Source: Hydnum rufescens UP504
Lineage: Eukaryota > Basidiomycota > Agaricomycetes > Cantharellales > Hydnaceae
Reading direction: 5' to 3'
Length of the DNA: 52,077 bases
Assembly (NCBI GenBank): GCA_014904985.1
Contig: MU129022.1
Location: forward strand, 148,843-200,919
Shown piece by piece: positions 19,803-29,143 of this stretch. A model generated the notes under the pieces. The model worked only from the letters and a program-made list of their open reading frames with translations. It ran no database searches and had not been told where the DNA came from. The stretch's first letter is position 1. Each line of letters starts with the position of its first letter. Made by a program: the position numbers and the translations under genes.

Positions 19803-21206
19803 ATGATATCCAAGCCGTATTTTGCATCCTATCGTACCCTGTCAAAACCATCCTATCTCGACATGTCCAACTCCACTCATTTCAACTCAACCATGAGCTC
19901 TGTACAAAGCTACATGTTCGAATACATCCACACGCCTGCTCCCTCTCCTACTCCACCCATGCCACTCATAGAACTTAACCTGGATGGCGACATCTTCCTT
20001 TTGTCTCAAGTTAAAAAGGAACAAAACGTAACCAATGAGGTATGGAACACAGGACATCCGCAAAAGACATCACTAATGATAAAACAGACCTTTTGGCCCA
20101 ACTCTATCTCTTCTTCACATGCTATTGTCAGGAATTACAATATCAATGAATCTTCTACCAATGTGCAACCACTTGCACTGCTCAAAACCCAGTGAACCAT
20201 TGACCCTCATCTTTCATTGCGACCCCAGACCATTAATCTCTACCCATGCACTATACTTCCTCCATTCATTCCTCTTCCCACTCAGCCCTTGAAAGAACCT
20301 GAATCAACTCAGAAGGACATTGTCAGTCGCCAAGCAACTCCTACCACGCAGCAGTTACATGAGTCCTCAGACTCTCCCACAGGATCTCTTACCTCGAAAA
20401 GCACTCGTTCTTTGTACCATCCTTCCATCAGTCCTATTCTCCTTCCCAGCCTCCTCACGCACCTCACAGCCTTCAAAAATCAGTATACCACGACCTGGTA
20501 AAACGCCAACTCTTACCATGCATGGCTGTCCTATTGACAAGTGATTATAGATCGTGAGGACAATGCAGTGCAGAAACTCGATGAGATCCAATGTGAGTAT
20601 GAAGAAAAGCAAAAGGAGGATATAAAGGACAATGCGGAACTACTTGACCAGTTAAGTCGTACCATCGCCAATCATAACCTCCAAATGGATTCTCTCATGC
20701 CACCCCTCTCTCTTCTTTCAGCAACCCTACATCAACGAGAAGCCGACCTCAAGGCGAAAGCCAAAGACCTCAATAAACACAACCTCAAACTTTTACAACA
20801 CAAGCAGTGTGTAACCAATTGGCACAATCGGCTACTCTATCCATCTACATATCACCATGTTACCCAAGTCGACCATCTCACTAAAATATTTATCCAAGCA
20901 GCAGATATCGTGCGACAACAGCATCGCTTAGACACCCCGTATACAGCATTCATCCTCCATCATTGTATCGCTCCCACACTCGCCAAGCTATCCGAATCCC
21001 TCCGCACTTCGCACGATCTTGCCCCTTCCATCTCGACTGATGACCAAGCCGTTGAGTATTATAAGAAATATATGCATGACATTCAGTATGACTTAAAGGA
21101 CGATGAATGAGCTGAATTCAAGGACACCCCAACTGCATATGAACTAATGGACCTTCCATCCAACCCAGCGACTGACAAATGGGACGACGACGCAAACAGT
21201 TGGTAG
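19803..21206 (+). pseudogene. Degenerate ORF with coiled-coil region, unknown retroelement protein
   Basis: One frame (19803 to about 21206) can be followed through in-frame stops at 20193 (TGA), 20499 (TAA), about 20532 (TGA) and 21108 (TGA). The first third is Ser/Thr/Pro-rich; the part at 20541-21110 is highly charged and helical (DNAELLDQLSRTIANHNLQ, HQREADLKAKAKDLNKHNL), consistent with a coiled coil. After the last stop the frame continues DLPSNPATDKWDDDANSW. Lying 3' of an integrase on the same strand, it could be a Gag-like or accessory ORF of that element, but I do not recognise it. Confidence 0.45.
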
Positions 21207-21899
21207 CCTGTCACCACAACTTGTCCTCGCCTTGCAGTACATATGCCTCGCCCAACACAGTCCTTCATCCTCTCCCCTTCCTTTCCCATCATCTTTCTCT
21301 CTCTCATTAAAAAACAAAAAGAAATATGTGATCACCCCAATGTACCATCTCTCTCACCTAAAGGAAAAACCCTTCCTTTGCCCTGTTTTCTCTCCATGTA
21401 AAAACCATGTCGCCTGTTGGCAAAACGATGTTCATTTCTCCTAACTCTCATCTCTCTCAAAGTCTGAAAGCCTCTATGTCACTTGAATCCTTTTCTTAAG
21501 ACTGACCTTGCCTGGTGATGTGGACTTGTCAAAAAAAAAAAAAAAATTCAAAATCAAAAGAAAAACAACAAGTCAAAAGAAAAACAAAAGAAACAAAGTC
21601 ATAGCCCATATAAAAACAAAAAATTCCACAAGTCCGTATCAACAAAACCATGCTAATTAGGAGACTCACAACTTAACTGGTGAACAAAAACAACAGTAAA
21701 TTAATCAAAAATTCGCTGAAACCGAACCCAAACCAAGTGCCCTGAAAATCCAAGGGTCCCCTCAAGTCTAGACCATCTCAAATCCATTCATAAAAGCACT
21801 TCTCACACAAAAATCCTCTTTCCCCATCCCATCCACTGACTCTAAAAAGAATGTATGTCAAAAACAATGTGACTCGTATAAATGCTTACCTAAAAGGGG
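21207..21899. other. Non-coding flank before element B
   Basis: Pyrimidine-rich stretch near 21255-21310, then an A-rich low-complexity segment (21530-21620). It ends in CTAAAAGGGGG, a purine-rich run directly before the target duplication of element B. Confidence 0.4.
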
Positions 21900-21910
21900 G
21901 TAGAACACCA

Positions 21911-21995
21911 GGCTGGTCAGTCAAATTGGGGACCTAATTAGGTACCATTTTCGGGGCAGAAAATGGTACCTAATAGGTCCCCAGACAGTATGGCC
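21911..21995 (+). repeat. Left terminal repeat of element B with embedded hairpin
   Basis: GGGGACCTAATTAGGTACC and GGTACCTAATAGGTCCCC pair through about 23 bp around a CGGGGCA loop. Closely matches the left end of element A. Confidence 0.78.
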
Positions 21996-22059
21996 GAAAT
22001 ACGGCCAAAATACGGGCATTCCGATTCATTTCAGCCAATCCATGGCTGTGCTAGATTAT

Positions 22060-23497
22060 TTATTTATTTATTATTATTATTATTACTACTATAATTATAT
22101 ACATATTACGCTATATACATATTATCCCCCCCCCCGGGGTCTCCCACCACAGGGGGGCAGTTCATGCAGGTCGCGGGTTTGCAGGTGGTTAATAAATAAC
22201 ACATTAGTAGAAGAAAAGTACCTTAAATCCACCACACCCACTGCAGCGGGTGTGTGGCTCATATGCCCCAGTCGGGGCCTGGGCTCCATTTGGGCAGACT
22301 CCCGAGGGAGTGTTTGTGGTTTTCATTCATACGGGTGTTTGCGGTTTTCGTTCGTGTGGTCGTGTGGGGTTTTGTTCCCGGTTTTTGTTCGCAGCATGTC
22401 ATTCAGCAGGTTTGTTGTCTGGGGTCGCACCAGGTTTTGTTGGTGGGTCGGCGGATTCGGGCTTGGTGGTGTAAGTTTCATGTGTTAGCTAAAATTAAAA
22501 GAATACATACATTATATGGCCACACACCCGCCGTGGCGGGTGTGTGGCCCTATTCTCCTGCTCTTCTGGTTTGTGGTTTCGTATGGGCAGGGTTGGGTTG
22601 GTGGTGTACTTGTTGGCTTGGGGGTCCGCGCATTGAGGTTGGACAGCTTGACCTAGAATAGAAATAAAACATTAGTTAGATCAAAACTCACGCAAAAAGA
22701 GCAGCGACTGCTGCTCTTTTTGCGCGTTTGCAGTTATTAAAAAACAACATAGCTAATATTGCCACACACCCACCACAGTGGGTGTGTGGCTCCCTACTTT
22801 TGTCTTGGTGGCATCGTGTGCCTGCCTTCATTCGTTTATTTGCCTGTTCGGGCATTCCGATTCACGTGATGCGGGGGCTTTCGGTCGTGGGGGGGATATC
22901 CTGGCCTAGAATAGGAAATAAAACATTAGTTAAAAATTTAAAAACAGCGCAAAAAGAGCAGCAAGTGCTGCTCTTTTTGCGCTGGGTGGGAACATGGACT
23001 TAGCTTATATAGAACCACACACCCACCACAGCGGGTGTGTGGTTTGCTTGGCCACTCAGGCGGTGTATCACCACCCCTCATGTTTTTGTTCAGGCTCGGT
23101 TGGCTGGGTGTTGTTTTGTTGGGTTTTGCGTCGCTGGGTTTCGTGTCGCTGGGTTTCGCATCGCTGGGTTTTGTGTTGTTGGGTTTGGTCTCATTGGGTT
23201 TCGCATCACATCGTGTCACGTCGCGTCATGTTGCGTCGCGTCGTGTCGCATCATTGGGTCGTGTCGTTTCGTTTGGCGTGTTTTCAGTTCGCATATTACT
23301 GTATGGGGTCTGACTGGCTGGGCCTCATCCTTTGGCACCCGGGACCAGGCTATGACCTAGAATAATAAAGGGTTGTTAGTAAAAAAGTTCAAAGCAGCGC
23401 AAAAAGAGCAGCTTTCACTGCTCTTTTTGCACCGTTGTATCTACTAGAAAAGATACTCACCTTGTGACCACACACCCACAGCAGCGGGTGCGTGGTT
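22060..23497 (-). repeat. Left array of element B: hairpin modules, minus strand, partly degenerate
   Basis: Intron hairpins are at 22690-22725, 22946-22983 and 23399-23430, exon hairpins at about 22232-22260, 22518-22549, 22761-22790, 23013-23044 and 23466-23497. The clearest intron is 23460-23357 (donor GTGAGT, acceptor CTAG). The next one out has CTAAGT in place of the usual GTAAGT (near 22998), and the third has no clear donor near 22755. The outer two exon hairpins lack an intron hairpin. This half appears to be decaying or shortened compared with the right half. Confidence 0.7.
23120..23275 (-). repeat. 15-bp minisatellite in an element B exon
   Basis: TCGCTGGGTTTCGTG-like units repeat about eight times; on the minus strand they read as SDAKPSDTKP-like repeats. 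This is the same exon position as the minisatellite in element A, with a different repeat unit. Confidence 0.7.
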
Positions 23498-23568
23498 GTG
23501 CGTTTGCCTTTTCGGGCGGTTCCTTGTTGTGGTTGCGGAGATGGGAAGCAAGATGGAGATTCAATGCC

Positions 23569-24211
23569 AGCAATTGCCAATACTCAAGAAGCGCCCAAGC
23601 GCTGGCGCTGCAAGCACAGTACACAATAGTAGCAAGCATGTATATGTGAAATAGATACTATATAATAAATATTTGTCCAGGAAAACCCGAAGAAGACGAT
23701 GATAATGAGTTAGAGCTCAATAAGGCATGAGATCGCTAATTGCAGAGTGGATTGGGCCACTTCTACACATCAGAATTGGCCCAAATTTAAATATAGTGAT
23801 GTTATATATACACTCTACATGGGCGATTGACTATCTCGGACGATTCTCGCATTTTTCAATTTTTCAACTTTTCAATTCCCTAAATAGGGAATTGAAGGCG
23901 TGAAAAATTGAAAAATGCGAAAATCATCCGAATATAATTAATCGCCCATGTAGATTGTATATATAAAACTACTATATTTAAATTTGGGCCAATTCTGATG
24001 CGTAGAAGTGGCCCAATCCACTCTGTAATTAGCGATCTCATGCCTTATTGAGCTCTGACTCATTACCATTGTCTTCTTCAGGTTTTCCTGGACACATTTC
24101 TATTATATAGTATTTATTTATAATATACATGCTTGGTACTATTGGGTACTGTGCTTGCAGCGCCAGCGCTTGGGTGCTTCTTGAGTATCGGCAATTGCCG
24201 GCATTGAATTT
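23569..24211. repeat. Central palindrome of element B, putative divergent promoter
   Basis: Arms of about 320 bp meet at CCCTAAATAGGG (about 23884). The outer ends carry CCAGCAATTGCC and GGCAATTGCCGG as in element A, and TTGAGCTCTAACTTA-type blocks are shared. The two centres are homologous but diverged, while each is self-complementary, so arms within one copy have stayed matched. Confidence 0.65.
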
Positions 24212-26756
24212 CGCAACTCTACGCAGCCACACCTGGCAAGCGACCACACGACCACGACACAACAGCAATAGCAGCAACAGCAGCAACAGCAGCAACAGCA
24301 GCAACAGCAGCAACAGCAGCAACAGCAGCAGCAACAGCAGCAGCAGCAACAGCGCACGACCACGACCGCATGACCACGACCACACGACCACACACCCGCT
24401 GCTGCGGGTGTGTGGTCATAAGGTAAGTTTTTGTCTTAGTAGAGACAATGGCGCAAAAAGAGTAGCGCAAGCTACTCTTTTTGCGCCACTTTGAATTCTT
24501 ATACTAATATAGCTTTTATTATTTTAGATTATGGTCTGCGGCCAGAGACGAAAACCCGCCGCACGACGAGGGTCCGAACGGCAAGAGCCATACCCAAACA
24601 AACGACGGACTGCCCAATGGGTAGCCCCAGGAACCACACACCTGCCGCAGCGGGTGTGTGGCACTGTTTAACGTGAGTTTCCCCCCCCCCCAATAGATAC
24701 AGCTGCACAAAAGGAGCAGCGATAGCTGCTCCTTTTGCGCTGCTTCGAATTTCTAAATAATATTTTAATATTCTAGGTCTCAAGCCGCACCAACACCCTA
24801 CGAGCCCCTACCAACCAACATCCATACAAGCCCAACCGAAACTGCGCCAAGTGAAAACCCAACGAACACCCCACCAAAGAACTGACCCAAACCAGACACC
24901 CGCCACGGCGGGTGTCTGGTTCTATGTAATACCCTACCGCGCAAAAAGAGCAGCGAAAGCTGCTCTTTTGCGTTGGTTTAAATTTCTTTACTAACTACTT
25001 TGATGATTCTAGGTTTTGGCCTGGTCCCAGGTGCCCAACAACGGGGCCCGACGGGCTAGGGCTCACACACCACCACAGCAACCGAACCACGGCAAACGAA
25101 GCCGTGCCCAACGAAACCAAGCCAGACGAAACCACACCCAAACGAAACCACGCGAAACGAAGGGGCGAGAGGTGGCAATGATGCGAAACCACACACCCGC
25201 TGCGGCGGGTGTGTGGTTCTATATAAGATAAGTAGACTTATACATCCCCAACAGTGCAAGAAGAGCAGCAAATGCTGCTCTTCTTCCACTGCTTTTGATT
25301 TTTGAACTAATAGATCCATTCTAGGTTATCGCTGCAGATGAAGAGCCATGAAACAACCCCCCCCCTGAAACGATAACCCGCCAGCAAAACGAAACCCGTG
25401 AACGATGCCAAAACCCCCATGAACCACACATCCACTACGGCAGGTGTGTGGTTCTATAAGATAAGTAATATTGTATACCCACAATGGCACGAAAAGAGCA
25501 GCATCTGCTGCTCTTTCGTGCTGATTTTACCTTTTAACTAACACATGATTTATTATTTTAGGTTACAGTATCGCCTGAACCCCAAACAGCAAAATGAAGA
25601 TCCCTGGACGAACTCCCCCCTGCGGAAATGACAATGCCCCTGCCAAAGGAAAGCCACAAACACAACCCACCAAAACAACAAGTACCGAACGAAACCCGCG
25701 AACGATGACCGACCAAGGAACACCCACCAGGCGAATCCCGCGAACAGGAATGCACAATGCAAGACCCAGAAACCCCAGACGGAACCACACACCCGCTTCG
25801 GCGGGTGTGTGGTAATTTTAAGGTAAGTATTCTCGTAACATATAGTGGCACCGAAGGAGCAGCATATGCTGCTCCTTTGGCGTAGCTTTTTCTTTTTTTC
25901 TTTTTTACTAACATATTATTTATGTATTATCTGGTTCCAGGTTCTCATCTAAACCCACGACCCCCCCCCCCCAAACGCTCTAATCAAGACCCACGACCCT
26001 GCCGAAAAAGACCCGCGAACCGCAACCGACGCAACTCGCCACACCCGAACCAGCGAACTGAGGGAAAATGGGCCAGACCACACACCCGCCGCCGTGGGTG
26101 TGTGGTCATCTAAGGTGAGTCCCATTCCCCATAGATACAGTGGCGCAAAAAGAGCAGTGACAGCTGCTCTTTTTGCATCACTTTTAACTTCCTACTAATC
26201 TAAATTTTTTTATTCTAGATCTTGCTCCTCCCTGAACGAGTACATACCTGAAAACCCCCCAGCCCCCCTGAGCCCTGTACGAAAAACCGATGGTGGGGGG
26301 TGCGTGACTGCGGGCCAAAATGAGTACCACACACCCGCCAAAGCGGGTGTGTGGTACTATAGGTATTTTTTAAAACTTTCTACACGTACGGTGACGTAAA
26401 AGGAGCAGCTTGCGCTGCTCCTTTTGCTCACTTCAAATTGCTTCTATTATTCTAGGATCTGAGCTGACCCGTGAAATGGAAAACTGAGCCCAAACTACGC
26501 GGCGACCACGGTACAAGATGAGTACCACACACCTGCTTCAGCAGGTGTGTGGTACTACAAGGTATTTTAAAAAAAATATATATATATACCGTGACGCAAG
26601 AGGAGCAGCCCAGGCTGCTCCTTTGCGTCACTTTGAATTTTTTTTTTTTACTAATGTATGCTATTATTTTAGCATCCAAATTGAAGCCCCTGAAATGACA
26701 ACCCGCGACTCATCCAAATGACCCGCCCAATGATGAATTGTCAAGCCCAGCCCCCT
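24212..26756 (+). repeat. Right array of element B: nine spliced hairpin modules, plus strand
   Basis: Introns: 24423-24527, 24673-24776, 24926-25012, 25228-25324, 25461-25561, 25823-25940, 26115-26218, 26363-26455 and 26562-26672 (87-118 nt). Donors are mostly GTAAGT, GTGAGT or GTATTT, but ATAAGT at 25228 and 25461; acceptors are TATTATTTTAG, TATTCTAG and similar. Intron hairpins: 24450-24487, 24704-24740, 24939-24973, 25253-25288, 25484-25523, 25846-25882, 26141-26176, about 26390-26428, about 26591-26632. Exon hairpins: 24386-24417, about 24633-24662, about 24892-24922, about 25189-25220, about 25422-25454, about 25782-25813, 26076-26107, about 26323-26357, about 26522-26555. The hairpins here differ from each other by matched changes in both arms. 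Confidence 0.8.
24262..24352 (+). repeat. CAACAGCAG microsatellite in first right exon of element B
   Basis: CAACAGCAG and CAGCAG units repeat without interruption for about 90 bp, just inside the central palindrome. It creates long open frames (poly-Ser/Asn, poly-Leu, poly-Cys) that are not evidence of a protein. Confidence 0.9.
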
Positions 26757-26995
26757 GTACCACACCCGCCCAAGCAGGTGTGGTGCTACTTAGTTTTTTT
26801 TTCTTTTTTAAATTTTGAGGGATGGTACCACACACCCGCCCAAGCGGGTATGTGGTGCTACTAAGTAGTGCTTTTTTTTCTCTTGATTTGTATGGACAGT
26901 ACCACACCTGCTAGGGTGGTGTGGTGCTACTTATTTTTTTTTTTTTTAATTTTGAGGGCCATACCCACCCAAGCGGGTATGTAGCATATTAATTG
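26757..26995 (+). repeat. Exon-hairpin-only tandem array at the right of element B
   Basis: Four exon-type hairpins (for example around 26830-26857 with stem ACCACACACCCGC) recur at 65-80 bp, each followed by GCTACTAAGTAG-like sequence and a T-run, with no intron hairpin. Matches the tail of element A. Confidence 0.7.
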
Positions 26996-27247
26996 AATTT
27001 TTTAAATAAATAAATCAATAAATAAACAAGTCAATAACAGGACTGACCACTGAAGGAAACACTGAGTGGGGGTATATGTGTAATATAAATAATTATAAAT
27101 GGAACTATCCCCGGTATGCCCGTATGCCTGTATGACCTGCTGCAAGTCTGAGATTCTCTAAGTCCCAGTTTTGGCCAATTTTCGGCCATTTCGGCCAATT
27201 CTGGGTGAGGAGGTGAAATCATAAAAATGGCCATTTCGGCCGAAATA

Positions 27248-27326
27248 GTGATGGGACCTACTTAGGTACCATTATCTGCCCCGGAAGTGGTACCTAACTA
27301 GGTAGGCTTAGATGACTGACCAAGGT
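27248..27326 (-). repeat. Right terminal repeat of element B with embedded hairpin
   Basis: Nearly identical to 17735-17815. The stem GGGACCTACTTAGGTACC/GGTACCTAACTAGGTAGGC precedes the terminal TGACTGACCAAGG. Confidence 0.75.
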
Positions 27327-27343
27327 GTAGAACACCATCAAAT

Positions 27344-27706
27344 ATGCCTACCAATGCATTTACCAACGGCATTTCTGAGACTCACTTGGAACTCCCATAC
27401 AGCCCTGACAATGTATACATCCCAGACAATGCAACAGGATTCATGGTTTTCTTTGTACAGCATGTCAGGGACTGGAACGATCCAATTCTCAATCTCCACA
27501 TCAGACGAAGGGGTTACTTTTGCCCCAACACAACAACTGCAGTCCAAACGTATACAATTGCCCACCTTGAATTGTATTGCGTAACCCGAGAATACTCCGA
27601 TGACTCTGATTTTCATGTAAAGGTGCAGATAAGAATGGCCATATATGGGAATGTCGACACAGACACAGTCCACCTTCCTACATTCACCCATCACCCTCCT
27701 GAATAA
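27344..27706 (+). CDS. Small ORF of unknown function
   Basis: A 120-codon frame beginning just after element B's right target duplication. It ends HVKVQIRMAIYGNVDTDTV...FTHHPPE, which resembles the end of the ORF at 28030-28547 (LVRIHLILIVFGEMDDE...YFTHTTPIVV). Shared spacing of H-V-I, a G followed by acid residues, and FTH..P suggests two diverged copies of one domain. The family is unknown. The true start may lie across element B, which interrupted this locus. Confidence 0.4.
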   Translation: MPTNAFTNGISETHLELPYSPDNVYIPDNATGFMVFFVQHVRDWNDPILNLHIRRRGYFCPNTTTAVQTYTIAHLELYCVTREYSDDSDFHVKVQIRMAIYGNVDTDTVHLPTFTHHPPE

Positions 27707-28029
27707 ACCACCATCATCGTCGTTGAATCACCTCTAAAAATAAAAATCTTCCTCTATCATGAAAATGCCAGGTGAATGAAAAACACCATAAATGGAAAAG
27801 GAGAACATAAACAGCAGGTCTGGTCACATGTCAAAACTGAATAACTGGATACAAAAGTCATCGAAAAATGTGGACCACACACCTTCATCCACAATTCTAA
27901 AAACTCCCACTACAACCTCGAAAAAGCCATGAGTTCAACCAGTATGTAAACACTGCAGTCATTAAGGACATTCATTAAACATTCAGGAACTCAGGCAATA
28001 TCGAGAACTCAGGCGATAATTCAAATTCA

Positions 28030-28547
28030 ATGGATCAAATTCCTCTCTCATGTCAGGACTTTCAAACATTGGGAGAAACTGAAATCGGCCTTGGAGCATG
28101 GGTAACCAACCACGACTCACACTACCTGGTAGGCTATTGCGTGGGGGTGGCACCCCCTTCAGGGGGTTGGCCAATCCTGCCACTTTTTTTGAAGCTAGCT
28201 CTGCAAGGTTTGAGGAGGGGGTGGTGGGGAACCCCCTCCTCAAACCTTGCAGAGCTAGCTTCAAAAAAAGTGGCAGGATTGGCCAACCCCCTGAAGGGGG
28301 GTGCCACCCCCATGCAATAGCCTACTACCTGGCACTACATGTAGGAGAATTCGGCATATTCTATCCCGACATCGAAAACGACATCAATCACTTCTATTAC
28401 GCCTACTTGAGCCAAACCCAAATCAAGGACCTCAGTTCAGACAGTCACCTTCTTGTTCGAATCCACCTCATCCTCATAGTATTTGGTGAAATGGACGATG
28501 AGTGCCCATACCCATACTTCACCCACACAACCCCCATTGTTGTTTGA
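28030..28547 (+). pseudogene. Small ORF of unknown function, split by a foldback MITE
   Basis: The frame that starts at 28030 runs to ..NHDSHYL at the MITE (28130-28324) and continues in another reading frame as ALHVGEFGIFYPDIENDI to a stop at 28547. Leaving out the element and one 8-bp duplication puts the two parts in frame (HYL then ALHVGEF). So the ORF was open when the element arrived. It seems paralogous to 27344-27706. Function unknown. Confidence 0.5.
28130..28324. mobile_element. Foldback MITE with 8-bp target duplication
   Basis: A nearly perfect 195-bp palindrome with ends TAGGCTATTGC/GCAATAGCCTA and short central loop (about GGTGGTGGGGAACC near 28215-28230). CTACCTGG stands at both sides (28122-28129 and 28325-28332). 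The 8-bp duplication and TAGG.. end fit hAT-type mobilisation. Arms have hardly diverged, so the insertion is recent. Confidence 0.85.
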
Positions 28548-28768
28548 TCCTTTACAAAATAAAACACCACCTCTGCCTGCGCCCTGATGGCATTGACATA
28601 TGAGAAGATGACAGTGAAATATGAAGTGACCCTGCCAATCAATGAAGGAATCCGAATCTATGGAAAGCCTAAGCAAAATTAAAATGGACACATGATCAAT
28701 TGGTCTACGGATGCAAAAGTGACATAAAAGCAAATCGAATGACTATCCTCAAGGCATGAATCAAAAAA

Positions 28769-29143
28769 GTGTTCACCATGCCATTGGAACTTCACACAAT
28801 TATATATTGGCAATTCGATTACCCATACCCTGAACCATTCACTCATCTCAAACCCCACACGATTATCCGCTATTATCCAAATCCCCAAGTCGCATTTGAT
28901 GGCATTATAAAGACAAAAAGAGTCAACTGGACAATGTACAAGTTCGGAGAACCACATAACAATCGACCCTTGATATGCCATGATCTCAAAATCGAATTTG
29001 CCCTTCTCCTCTGCATCCCAGAAAACATGATTGTGCCCCATCGAACCTTCTCCATGGATGCTCTTGACCTCCACCCTAATGATATCATCCAAAGTGGGTA
29101 TTCGCTTAAAAATCCTAGGACAATACAAAGGAAAAACTATTAA
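28769..29143 (+). CDS. Small ORF of unknown function
   Basis: A 124-codon frame (includes KRVNWTMYKFGEPHNN and DLKIEFALLLCIPENM). It follows a short stretch (about 28585-28680) that reads MALTYEKMTVKYEVTLPINEGIRIYGKP, which recalls the beta-like pattern at the ends of the two ORFs upstream. The three may be parts or relatives of one protein family of a retroelement or a decayed gene cluster. No family recognised. Confidence 0.3.
   Translation: MFTMPLELHTIIYWQFDYPYPEPFTHLKPHTIIRYYPNPQVAFDGIIKTKRVNWTMYKFGEPHNNRPLICHDLKIEFALLLCIPENMIVPHRTFSMDALDLHPNDIIQSGYSLKNPRTIQRKNY

Larger units (their letters stand above)
21911..27326. mobile_element. Element B: second TIR element with divergent hairpin-module arrays
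   Basis: A 5.4-kb copy of the same architecture as element A. It starts GGCTGGTCAGTCA and ends TGACTGACCAAGGT. The 11-bp sequence GTAGAACACCA stands at both sides (21900-21910 and 27327-27337), an apparent target duplication; 9-11 bp would fit Mutator-like elements, but part of the match could belong to the element. It has about three intron modules left of the centre and nine right of it, against six and six in A, so module number varies between copies. No transposase is encoded. Confidence 0.78.

Noticed and set aside
24038..24494. Long frames with poly-Leu, poly-Cys or Ser/Asn repeats.
   Set aside because: They are six-frame shadows of the CAACAGCAG microsatellite.
13049..26632. Intron hairpins with T-runs resemble rho-independent terminators.
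   Set aside because: The T-run is part of the stem (paired with the A-run), and the context is a eukaryotic intron.
13005..26672. The regular hairpin arrays at first look like CRISPR repeats and spacers.
   Set aside because: Two different hairpins alternate in fixed relation to splice donors, branch sites and acceptors, units vary in length and sequence, and the genome is clearly fungal with spliced genes.
12620..27326. Elements A and B as Helitrons, because of hairpins near the ends.
   Set aside because: Both ends carry inverted repeats and B has a direct target duplication, neither of which fits Helitrons.
28455..28475. GTTCGAATCC as the T-arm of a tRNA gene.
   Set aside because: No acceptor, D-arm or anticodon arm pairs upstream; the sequence is inside an ORF. 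No tRNA or rRNA was found in the window.
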